Assembly (NCBI GenBank): GCA_011033025.1
Contig: WFMF01000146.1
Span: 248,001 to 312,000, forward strand
DNA: 64,000 nt
Reading direction: 5' to 3'
DNA from: Beroe forskalii
Lineage: Eukaryota > Ctenophora > Nuda > Beroida > Beroidae
The notes under the pieces are model-generated. The model saw only the letters and a list, made by a program, of their open reading frames with translations. It searched no databases and was not told the origin of the DNA. Shown one piece after another: positions 1 through 10,303 of this stretch. Made by a program: the position numbers and the translations under genes. Positions within the stretch are counted from its first letter, which is position 1; every line of letters begins with the position of its first letter.

Positions 1-652
1 GGAAAGAGAATACAAAAGCAAAAGATTTTCGATAGGGGAGGAGGAAGAGCATTCCGTCCCGGAAGCATCGAGGAATTTTCAAATCTTTAGTTGGGGAGGG
101 GTCAGGATCACAAATTTGATGTTGGGGTTTGAAAGGGGAGATAATTATGAGATCATGAGTTTGTGGGGTAGGGCATGGGGGCATGAGGGCCGGTATACCC
201 GGTATGCCAGAGAATACAACCTGTGTGGGGATGGAAGAGTGGGGACGAAGCATTGATTGATTACGGGAGGGTGTCAGAGTTACCGCGTACACAATGATTA
301 GGAACAATCTAGGAAGTTTACGTCAATCCGCAATTAAACTTTAAGAGGATCGCTCTTGTAACTCCCTTATATGGTGTTATTCCCTGACTGTGAGGCGTGG
401 GGTATTAATAGCAGGAGAAATAGACAGTTGTCAGACTGTCACATACAGGGGAGAGCTAGACAGGAGATTTATGAAGGAGCAGCGCAAGGAATACTCCTGT
501 TCACTGCTATTTCCTTGACAAACATCGAGCATCTTACATAGGGGCAGGGTATTCTTAGCAGCAGAAATACTGGAGAACTAAAGCAAAAGTAAAACAGAAT
601 ACGTCATAATAATATGAAGAGGGGTTGCCGGGTTGGGTTAATCATAACATAC

Positions 653-788
653 CTTAATAATGGGTGTGAGGCAGGCCAGTCCACACTTGGTACACGAAGG
701 GCCACACTCCAAATGGTAGGGTCGGTTCTTGAAGTAGGACACACCATACATGTCTCGGTGTATCACTCCGTTACAGTCGTTACAAAAC
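653..788 (-). CDS. Exon encoding LIM-like zinc module
   Basis: The acceptor TTCAG|G completes an AGG codon with the AG left by the exon at 1899, and the donor is AAG|GTATGT. It encodes 45 residues with CNDC, then HLEC nineteen residues after the second Cys, then CTKC and a further Cys, a metal-ligand spacing close to LIM (C-x2-C-x16-23-H-x2-C-x2-C-x2-C) but with three residues rather than two before the third pair. The second half of the module would lie in an exon before position 1 of the window. Confidence 0.55.
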
Positions 789-3700
789 CTGAACGATGCA
801 GAAGGTTAGAGAACATAAAGTTCTTTAGTTCTTTAATTTAACCTAAAAAACGTCATCGGTTGAGAAAACCTAAACATCAATTAGTAAAACCTAAACAATG
901 TCATCAATAGATGAACCTAAACAATGTCATCAATGGATAAACCTATGTCACCAGAACAGAAAACCCTGAAGAACGTCAGTACCTGGCTGTAACAAGATCA
1001 AACAGTCCCATTCTGAAGACAATACTATCTAAATCAACATGCCAGAAGAAGATACGAGCTCAAAGCAGGACTGTAGACGAGCTTTGAGAGGAGTCGGCCG
1101 CCGCCTCCTCTCCATTGTAAAATATTCAGTGAAATAGTTTAGCAGTATTATGCTGATAATTATTACTGCACATCATAACATAATATTATTATTCCCTCCT
1201 GCTGCACACATTGTTCGATATACTGTCTAGCACAGCCCAGGAACGCAATTAAACGTCTGACTTGCGTTCTGGTGACAAGTAGCAAAATGAGGCTAATTAG
1301 CCCACTAATTAGCCTGCTAATTTACTCGCATTCCTGAGCTCTGTGTTGAAATATACGCCCCGTACGGACTTAGAGTCCCGCCCATAATACATGCCGATGT
1401 AAATAGCGAATCTCAAAGCTGGAACCATTCAAACATTTTAACTTCAAGTGGTCCAAACATTGCGTATCCACCTAACCCCAATTTAATCCATCAAGCTATG
1501 TAATCCAATCAGGTGAAACCCACCAAATCAGCTCATTTAATTCCCACTCAGACCCTTGTGAGTCGTGGCCCAAAAAACTAGTCAGTGCTTATATTCCAAC
1601 ACTCAACAGCTGCACGGCTTATAAAGGATCCAACTTTAACCAAACAAGTTTGATCGATTCCAACCCTTAGCAGGACTCTGAAATACCACCCTGACACCCC
1701 CCATAAGCTACCACCCCCTAAGTTACCACCCCATAGTTACCACCCCTAAGTTAACCCCTCGTACCACCCCTGGATCTGAGTAAGAGTTCAAGCCACCCTT
1801 TCCTGGTCCACCCCCTTAGTTACCACCCTAAGATAAAGGACTCTGGACTACCACCCTGACACCCCACATAAGCTACCACCCCCTAAGTTACCACCCACCT
1901 GAAGAATCCGTCTTCGTCTGGGTCGGAGTAAGAGAAGAGTTTCTCCTGGTCGGAGAGGGGTCCCCTGAAGATGAAGGGTGTCAGCTGCAGAGCCAGGCCC
2001 CGGGACCGGCCACCCTGTTTGTTGAGGAGGAGAGAGGGGATGCTGACAACCTCAGTCTCTTCTGGGTAGAGGGACCGGACCACGCCCTCCTTAGAGACGA
2101 CGTTAGAATCCCCTGAGAGCAAGGAGAAAGGTAGAACAAGAGTAAACAAGTGCAATATACTGACAGTAAACTAGTGGGATGTGAGCCAATATACATAAAC
2201 TCACAGAATATTGTTACCTAGTAACCACTTAACAAAAGTTAGATCCTGCAAATACTCAGTATCTGGCAGTGTACTGACTTCTAACTTACTAAGCACAGAA
2301 TACCCAGAAAACTCTACAACCTGGTTCCACTTATAAGAGCCGTATAACATAGTCTAACTGAACTATCGTAATGGCTGTGAACCTAGTCGAATTCAACCTA
2401 TAGTAGACTAATAGCCTAAATTAAAACTTACAGAATACATAGACACGTGCTTATTGGATCCATTTTGGGATACTTCCCGAGGGCGTAAGCCCGAGGAATG
2501 ACCCAAGGGTCTAAACCAATATGGAACCGATCAGGCAAGTGTCTATGCATTATAGATTCGCATGAAAACGTCAGAGGGTTGTATAGTAGCTTAAAACCAA
2601 CCATTGAGTTCGACTTGTTGCCGAGTAACCTAGGGAACCTAGAACCCTAGAGGACCTACCTGTTACCTAGGGAACCTACTGTTGTGTTCGACTTGTTGCC
2701 GAGTAACCTAGGGAACCTAGAACCCTAGAGGACCTACCTGTTACCTAGGGAACCTACTGTTGTGTTCGACTTGTTGCCGAGTAACCTAGGGAACCTAGAA
2801 CCCTAGAGGACCTACCTGTTACCTAGGGAACCTACTGTTGTGTTCGACTTGTTGCCGAGTAACCTAGGGAACCTAGAACCCTAGAGGACCTACCTGTTAC
2901 CTAGGGAACCTACTGTTGTGTTCGACTTGTTGCCGAGTAACCTAGGGAACCTAGAACCCTAGAGGACCTACCTGTTACCTAGGGAACCTACTGTTGTGTT
3001 CGACTTGTTGCCGAGTAACCTAGGGAACCTAGGACCCTAGAGGACCTACCTGTTGTCCTGTTACCTAGGGAACCTACTGTTGTGTTCGACTTGTTGCCGA
3101 GTAACCTAGGGAACCTAGAACCCTAGAGGACCTACCTGTTACCTAGGGAACCTACTGTTGTGTTCGACTTGTTGCCGAGTAACCTAGGGAACCTAGAACC
3201 CTAGAGGACCTACCTGTTACCTAGGGAACCTACTGTTGTGTTCGACTTGTTGCCGAGTAACCTAGGGAACCTAGAACCCTAGAGGACCTACCTGTTACCT
3301 AGGGAACCTACTGTTGTGTTCGACTTGTTGCCGAGTATTGAGTAACCTAGGGAACCTAGAACCCTAGAGGACCTACCTGTTACCTAGGGAACCTACTGTT
3401 GTGTTCGACTTGTTGCCGAGTAACCTAGGGAACCTAGAACCCTAGAGGACCTACCTGTTACCTAGGGAACCTACTGTTGTGTTCGACTTGTTGCCGAGTA
3501 ACCTAGGGAACCTAGAACCCTAGAGGACCTACCTGTTACCTAGGGAACCTACCATTGTGTTCGACTTGTTGCCAGACACACCCCTCTGGAATGACCACGT
3601 GGATCCTAACTTTGCTGATGTTCTTCATCGTTATCTTGACGTGCTCAGGTCGCTGACTGGCTGTCAACTTCACTCTGCCTCGCAAAACATGGGCAAACAG

Positions 3701-6700
3701 CTGCCTGTTTTCTGGGGTGGTATCTGGTATAGTGTTAGAAAAACTAAAATAACTGTTCTCTGGGTTGGTATCTGGCATAGTGTTAGAAAATAACTGGGGT
3801 GGTATCTGGTATAGTGTTAGAAAATAACTGGGGTGGTATCTGGTATAGTGTTAGAAAATAACTGGGATGGTATCTGGTATAGTGTTAGAAAATAACTGGG
3901 GTGGTATCTGGTATAGTGTAAGAAAATAACTGGGGTGGTATGTGGTATAGTGTTAGAAAATAACTGGGGTGGTATCTGGTATAGTGTTAGAAAATAACTG
4001 GGAATATGGGGTGGTATCTGGTATAGTGTTAGACAATAACTGGGATGTGGAATGGTATCTTGTATAGTGTTAGAAATACTAAAATGACTGGGAATGCGGG
4101 AGGGTTTGGGTATCAGAAATCATCACCGATAAGAGGCAAGAGAGACAGGCAAGTGAGATGCAAGGAACTCAAGGAATATTATACGCAGTTCAGGTAAAAG
4201 AACAAAGCAAGGTCAACTTGGACAACTGGCAACTGATTGACAAAACGGAGTTTAGTAAACTCCATCTTGCCAAATTCTACTTAGACAGAAGTAAATAGGA
4301 ATTACAAATTGCTCTGGTTAATTCAGATTGCGGCTATTATGAGCTGAGTGAACTCAAATGAGTAAATTACAAGCCATGATTATATTGATTTAAAGAAATA
4401 GGCATGTAGCCACCCCAGAGCTTCCTTTCTCTCTCGGGAATTGTAAATACTCGGGAATTGTAAATACTACCAACAGTGTAACGACTTCAATTCACCATTC
4501 CAAACCCTTATGATGACGTCATGAATCCACCATTCTAAACGTCACCACTTCACCATTCTAACCCCTGATAATGACGTCACCTACCAGCGATGTTGATGGT
4601 TTGCAGGCCCAGTAGGAAGGGTGAGTAGATTCCCACACTCTTAGTCCTTAGACTTCTGGTGTAGGAGCACGTTACCAACAGCTTTAGGTACCCTGTGGAG
4701 GAGGCGGGTTAGTACAAGACAAGGGGGAGAGGGGTTTAGTGGGGGAGGAGAGGAGGGTGAAGGGGGTTTAATGTCAACAAAAGTGGGGCTGAGGCATCGG
4801 TTACATTCACCATTCAGCCAAGATGGCAAGATGTATCAAGGTACATCTTTACGCGCATAGTGTATATAACCGTGGTTTCTCGACCTTTTGAGGCGTATTA
4901 CGCCGCGCGTGGGTGACTTTTTGCGACGCGTGACAGCGTGCAAATGTGCTTAACTATGTTATGCAGAGAAAGTGCATTTGCGCTTTGTCACGCGCTGCAA
5001 AAAAGTACCCAAGCGCGGCGTAATACGCCACGCCTCAAACAGTCAAGACACCACGGTATCTCAAGAGAGCAACTCACCGAGCCCGAGTGCATGCAGGTCC
5101 TTGTGAGGCACCTCACACCCAGCCAGCACGTAGTTCTTAGTGGCCTGCTTGAGGAAGGAGTCCCTGGCAGCTAGATCAGTCACCTGAAACAGGACGTTAG
5201 GTGTTAGATTGTTAGAGTTGTTAGATCTGTTAGATCTTTTAGATGTTAGATTTTATGTTGTTAAGAGGCTAGAGGCTAGATTGTTGGATCAGTGAACAGT
5301 AACAAGATTTTAGGTAAGGCAGGGAAGTACAGCAAAGATTTGTTGAGTCTGAGAGGGAAGTCTTCTTGGGTATAACGGAAGTCAAAGAAACTTTGACTTG
5401 AAAAACTGTAGATGTCAGGGTTACATCTTTACATAATTGCTGTCCCGTCAATCAATATAAATCATCGACTGTAGCGCAATAAATTCCTCGTTCGATGAGA
5501 CTCATAGGACCCATTTAGTGACACATTTGCAGTACTTTATAACGAGTATTTGGGTGTCATTTGAGAAGGTTCCGGACTGTGAAATCATTATCCAATATTC
5601 AACCCTCTCAAATCCCTCTCAAATATGCTTCAAAACCGGAAAATATTTCACAGCTCACACGACAATAACGGGCGTGAAGGGTAACGGGTCCGAAGGAGAG
5701 AGATTGAATTAAATATTCATTAAACCCATTAAATGTACATTACGCGAGGCTCCATTATTCGAGGAAGTAGGGCTCTACAAGAGTTATACCTCAAATTTGA
5801 ATGATTACCCGCAGCTGTTTATAGGGTAGTATTAGGAGCCAATGTGGTGCCATGCCGAGTCGTGACCATGGAGAAAACAAAAGAAAGATCATCAAAAACA
5901 AAAGTTAATTCTACAAGGTTATTATGCTCAAGGCGTGCTTGATAAATGACAGAACCGTGGTAGTACGGCAGCACATAAATTTATTATGCTCCTATTATCT
6001 CAATATCCCATAATACCAATCAATATAATACCGGGGCCTGGCCAGATGGGAAAGTCCCCTCTTCTTTACATTATAAGACCCATCCTCGACAGGGAATATT
6101 GGGGAGTAATAGCCCGAGTAAAACTGTCTGCCCCCCAAATACACATGGAATACTCACCTCATATTTCATTGAAATGGAGACGAAGACACATGCCCTCCTC
6201 TGAGACTCATGGGAGAGGATTATCTTCGAATCAGCTCTCACTAGCTTCTCATCAACCTGAAGGAGAGGGAGTCAAAAAGTCAGTCTAACTTCACAGAATA
6301 TCTATCCCATTCTCAACATCAAATATTTTTACCAAGCGTATCTTTCACCCTTAGCTCGGTGGGAATGGCAGGGAATCGAACCCCGGATCTTTCGATCACG
6401 AGCCAGACTAGAAACCAATACACCAACTGCCCATCCCCACCTCTATGAAGTCGATGGTCTCGTAGCTCTCATCCTGAGGTCTGGGGTCGGGTAGGATACC
6501 CCCACTCTTCCCGTTCTCCTCCTCCCCTCCACTCCCCAGACTGCTGGGCTCGATGAAGCCGGTGTCGTGGTCACTGTGGTCACTGCAGTCAGAGGGCGGC
6601 TTGTCTCGCATCAAACTGTCTGAGGAAGGAGAGAAAATAAAGGTATTATAGTGACATCACCAGCTCCTCCGTGCGCGGCTAACTGACTGTAAATAACTGG

Positions 6701-9133
6701 CATGAGGAACTGAGACACTCAGCCGCGCACGTCGCGCACGATTACGCCGTGCACGTAGGAGTTCGACATGCCCCTGGTTATTACTTTTTTAGTTGGGGAG
6801 GAGAGTATTCTGCATTGGTAGGCTGGGTCATAGTCACGTGAAACGGTCACGTGGAAGCTGCTTCCCACAGTGGATATTACTTTGGAAGATATTATTTTGG
6901 GGCAATGTCACCACAAAACCGGATATAGAGATATGGACGTTGTTCTTTTTACATTCCAGGATTCCTGATCATTAGTAAGGAATGGAAGTTGATTTTACAT
7001 CCAAAATGTTCCAGAACTAAACATTTCTCTCACATTCCACCTTATCTGATCGTGCCCCAAAATAAAGGCAAGGGCTTGGCACATTGCCAGAGCGCCTGGC
7101 TCCCGCACTGCGAGTTGTACTCATGATCATTGTGTCACTTTTTGATTTAAATTTGAAAAAAAACATCATGGGTACACAATTTTAATAAGCACTGCGCACT
7201 TTATTAATGGTGCGAGTTAATCACTAACGAAATGTTGCAGCTCGTTCTCTCACCTGTGTGCTCCACGACTGTGCGGGCCCAGTCCGTGATGATATCCTCC
7301 TTGGAGAGGGTAGAGGACCCCGTGATGATGTCCTGTTTCTGGGTGAGGGAGGGGGACCTGGATTCGTGGGAGATGTCGTACTTCTCTTTCAGGGTTTCCA
7401 GCACTGACAGGATCACATCCTTCTTACCCCTGAAGAGTGGGAGTGTTAGGGAAGGGGTGGGAGGGGGAGACTTAGGGAGGGTTATAAGAAGGGAATGAGG
7501 GTTGCTGTGGCGGACACAATTTTGTTTAAAATACTGCTTTCACTAAAGTTTTGCTAGTCAAATTTAAAATGCAAGAATTTAAAAATCACTGTGTTAGGGG
7601 TTGTCAGACGGTGGTGTGGAGAAAAGACTGCGGGGATGCAGAAAGAGCCAAGAATTTGATCGCCTAGCTTTGATAGGAGGAAAATGAGAGATGGCGATGC
7701 GATTATGCGAATACACTTTTTAAAGCTACCACTTTTGCTTGCTTAGCCCGAATTACCCAGAAATATTGAGGCATATGAAGAAATTGAAGAAAAATGAATG
7801 ACAGACCGAATCAAAATCACTTAGGAATTCGTGATATGAACACAAAATAAACTACCTGAATGGGGCAAGAAATGCATGCGAATATTGGAAAAGCACTGCA
7901 GAACAATCACTATCAGACAGGATAATTTAGTACTATAATTCAAGACAAAATATATGTCTATGGAAATTTCAGGGAATAGCTCTTTGTTACAAAGTAAAAA
8001 GAATTAATGGAATTTTATTATTGTAATCGTAAAAAGAAATAAAGTTTTTAAAAGTTTACAATTTATACAAAGGCGGAATGACAGACAAAAACAATGTGAA
8101 TATAATGGAGCCCCAAAGACTCCACTGGTCAGAGATCTGTCAATTTCCTCGAAATTAATGAATATTCGAAATCATAAAATCATTCATGATTAGCAGGGCT
8201 AAATGCACATATTATGCCGCCCTTTTCCTAACCCTGAGATATGCATGGTCCAAACTACAGCACTTCAATTCTGTACTGTAGTTTTTAGATTAAAATACGT
8301 TACATTTGCCCACCTGAAGATATCCACAGGGTTGGCGTGAACATGGCACCCATCCGCAGCCAGACAGGTAAGGACACTCCTGATGTTCTCCAGCGAGTGG
8401 GACATGGTGAGAGGGGTCTGGGTGAAGTTATCCAGTGCCTGGGACACCGCCCCCTCGTCCTCCATCAGCAGAACTACCAGCTCCATCAGAACAGTGCCTG
8501 GGAGGGGTGGGGATCAGGGGGTGTGAGGGGATCAGGGGGTGTAAGGTAAGGGGGTGTGAGGGGGAGTGGGACATGGTGAGGGGGGTCTGGGTGAAGTTAT
8601 CCAGCGCCTGGGACACCACCCCCTCGTCTTCCATCAGCAGAACAACCAGCTCCATCAGAACAGTGCCTGGGAGGGGTGGGGATCAGGGGTGTGAGGGGAT
8701 CAGGGGGGGGTGTGAGGGGGAGTGGGACATGGTGAGGGGGGTCTAGGTGAAGTTATCCAGTGCCTGGGACACCGCCCCCTCGTCCTCCATCAGCAGAACT
8801 ACCAGCTCCATCAGAACAGTGCCTGTGAGGAGTGGTTGGGGGATCAGGGGATACGGGGGATACGGGGGTGTGAAGAGATCAGGGGTGTGATGAGGGAAAG
8901 GAGTCGTTTGCTGGCTTTCCTGTTTTTGAGGCTTGTGAGGGAGAAAAGAGAGAAGGGTGAAGGGATGTTATAGGGTGATTTTATAGAGTACGAGGAGACT
9001 TTAGGGCGCTGGGATGTACGAAGGGGGAGGAGTCAAAGAGAAGTTATAAAAAAGAGGCAAACAAATGACTATAACCAAGTTCCTCACCGTCGCAGAAGTC
9101 TTTGGACACGTCGTTGATTACAGCCGACCGGAG
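653..9133 (-). CDS. CH-domain and LIM-like zinc-module protein, partial multi-exon gene
   Basis: Nine exons on the minus strand, in transcript order: 9133-9088, 8497-8314, 7429-7254, 6619-6441, 6256-6158, 5183-5078, 4692-4585, 2112-1899, 788-653. All internal splice sites are GT/AG and every exon joins its neighbour in phase, which is strong evidence for one gene. Exons 1-3 read like a calponin-homology fold (DFCDGTVLMELVVLL, then ENIRSVLTCLAADG and NPVDIFRGKKDVILSVLETL), a domain that usually binds actin or microtubules. Exon 4 is a low-complexity acidic/serine linker. The last exon seen has a CxxC-x19-HxxC-x3-CxxC pattern resembling the first half of a LIM domain. About 410 residues are visible; the start and the final exon(s) are not resolved. 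The middle exons (VDEKLVRADSKIIL, YSPFLLGLQTINIAG) match no family I can name. CH plus LIM would suggest a cytoskeletal adaptor, but this is inference. Confidence 0.65.
1681..1890. repeat. Low-complexity TACCACCC-type imperfect repeats
   Basis: Imperfect repetition of TACCACCCC and CTAAGTTACCACCC in the intron just 3' (in gene sense) of the exon at 2112-1899. It ends against that exon's donor. Confidence 0.7.
2605..3573. repeat. 78-bp satellite array, about 12.5 units
   Basis: Near-identical 78-bp units beginning GTTCGACTTGTTGCCGAGTA and rich in CCTAGG (AvrII) palindromes. Two units carry short insertions near 3050 and 3336. 78 is a multiple of three, but frames contain TAG within CCTAG contexts, so it is not protein repeat. 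It lies in an intron of the CH/LIM gene. Confidence 0.95.
3713..4066. repeat. 34-bp tandem repeat, about 10 units
   Basis: Units of the form GGGGTGGTATCTGGTATAGT followed by GTTAGAAAATAACT, mostly 34 bp apart, with small insertions at each end of the array. It directly follows the 78-bp satellite, separated by about 140 bp of unique sequence. Confidence 0.93.
4869..5058. mobile_element. Foldback MITE-like element, family 1 copy 1
   Basis: Long imperfect inverted repeat: the left arm has ACCGTGG, TCGACCTTTTGAGGCG, then ACGCCGCGCGTGGGT; the right arm carries the reverse complement near 5008-5057. It sits in an intron between exons 5183-5078 and 4692-4585. A second member is at 34963-35150. There is no coding capacity, consistent with a non-autonomous DNA transposon. 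Confidence 0.75.
5190..5285. repeat. Short GTTAGAT-type direct repeats
   Basis: Irregular runs of GTTAGA/TTAGATCT in intron sequence next to the exon at 5183. Confidence 0.6.
6364..6446 (-). other. tRNA-like sequence / tRNA-derived SINE head
   Basis: On the minus strand, a GGGGATG 5' acceptor-stem half can pair with CATTCCC at the other end (one G-U). Between them are an A-box-like GGTGTATTGG and a perfect-looking B box GGGGTTCGATTCC. I cannot fold a convincing D arm or anticodon loop, so a tRNA pseudogene or SINE head is likelier than a working tRNA. It overlaps the donor side of the exon at 6619-6441. Confidence 0.4.
6660..6765. mobile_element. Small GC-rich foldback element
   Basis: The arms GTGCGCGGCTAACTGACT and AGCCGCGCACGTCGCGCAC form an imperfect hairpin whose outer ends also pair (CTCCTCC / GTAGGAG). 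It stands out as CpG-rich in AT-rich intron and resembles other CG-rich foldbacks in this window. Confidence 0.5.
8314..8497 (-). CDS. Exon encoding most of the CH-like domain
   Basis: Sixty full codons with split codons at both ends; acceptor ends CCCAG and donor reads CAG|GTGGGC. It encodes the helix after the DG turn and the ENI..VLTCLAADG segment that corresponds to the ENI..FL..C...G signature of CH domains. The joining codons with the exon at 9088 (GAC G|GC) and with 7429 (AG|G) are in phase. This is the only complete one of three tandem copies of its first 101 bases. Confidence 0.65.
8566..8822 (-). pseudogene. Two truncated tandem copies of the CH exon
   Basis: Segments 8566-8666 and 8722-8822 repeat the first 101 transcript-sense bases of the CH exon (8397-8497) with a few substitutions, each keeping the same 3' splice acceptor context before GCACTGTTCTGATGG. 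Each copy is cut off at the same place (after the TMSHS codons) and runs into G-rich intron without a donor. The outermost copy carries an in-frame TAG. They are partial exon duplications, period 156-169 bp, probably not used, although they supply competing acceptors. Confidence 0.75.
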
Positions 9134-9710
9134 CTTTGAACTGACCCATGGCAATAGAGTCAACTCCATGTAACTGTAAAGATGAAGTGGGATGGAAAGA
9201 TTGGCAAAGCTTTGAGGTCAAATATACAATTATTTTAAATCTGTCAAACTGTGTGATTTATCAATCAGTACTGAAAATCAACTGCGAAATATACGGCAAG
9301 ATTTACAAGAAATGGCAATCTTGTCAGATTTTCCAGTAGCCAGTAGGTACTATAAGGGTATCGATTAGCTCATAAAGTTGTGTAATTTTGTAATAAATGT
9401 TTCGAATATGCAAACTTTAAATATTACAACCGTTAATCTAATTTCTGAATCGATAGCGAAATACTGAGTTACAACAACAAAATATACAACCTTTACAGTG
9501 GTTTCATGGCGGCAAGGAGATGCAGTTTGACAACAGTAATGGCTAATGTGGCTTATTACTAGGACACATTTTCACGAACATACTACATTGATTGAACACC
9601 AGATTCAAAATACAAAGGGAGAGATTAATCTTCAGATCTTGAATCGTGAGACAGGTTTTCCTACAGCAGAATTTGCAAACCACACCACTAACTCCTGTTG
9701 GGGCAGTGGG

Positions 9711-9941
9711 CTCCCTTCTAGGAAGTTCTGGACACCCAACTAGAATTAAATTATAACTCTACTACTCTAGCTTGGATTAGAATTCTAATTCTAGCTGGGT
9801 GTGCAGAACTTTAGAAGGGAGTAAACTCAAACAAAGAAACGAGAACAGAACCTCACTACTAACTTCTGCCAGCTTGGCCCCTTCTCAAATTCTGGATACA
9901 CATCTAGAATTAGAATTATAGCTCAGAACCTAAGAAGGGAG
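9711..9941. mobile_element. Foldback element with 38-bp arms plus a fragment
   Basis: 9711-9821 has inverted arms: CTCCCTTCTAGGAAGTTCTG at the left and the matching CAGAACTTTAGAAGGGAG at the right, with CTAGAATTA / TAATTCTAG inside. A further degenerate piece with the same end (TAAGAAGGGAG) follows at 9877-9941. It looks like a MITE with a partial second copy. Confidence 0.7.
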
Positions 9942-10235
9942 TATCCCTGGAAGCTGTTAAAAGAGTCTTAACCTCTTCCATATCAATAAGATATAGCAGA
10001 AGTCGAATCTTAATAAAAATCTGATAGCAGTCCACTAAACTGGATTTATTTAAAAGTTTTAACTTATAAAATAGCATGTGAAAAGTAGAATACAATTCCG
10101 TATTTTGACAATAATATCATCGTGCACTACACAAATTGTCAATCAACACCATTGACCACCCCAAATAGTGCAAAAGTAAGCAAATACACATGCGGTTTGA
10201 CGACAACACCTTATCAGAGCAGGACTATTTATAAC

Positions 10236-10303
10236 ACAGAGATATGAAGGGTCAAATCACAGCAGTTCTGTACTGTGCAGTTTGTAGATTAAAATACAAC
10301 ACA
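10236..10303 (-). repeat. Dispersed short repeat (ACAAACTGCACAGTACAGAA type)
   Basis: Related blocks occur at about 8235-8300 (-), here (-), 12503-12545 (-), 15238-15300 (+), 20715-20760 (+), 24171-24225 (+) and 34878-34920 (+). They share TATTTTAATCTACAAA followed by CAGTACA and GCAGTGATT blocks. Copies are in both orientations and about 50-70 bp recognisable, as in an old SINE or MITE family. Confidence 0.6.

Noticed and set aside
1060-1130. Possible terminal exon of the CH/LIM gene on the minus strand
   Set aside because: No good acceptor, and the exons on either side (1899 and 788) already join in phase without it.
6364-6446. Functional tRNA gene
   Set aside because: Acceptor stem and B box are present but I could not fold a proper D arm and anticodon loop, so it is kept only as tRNA-like.
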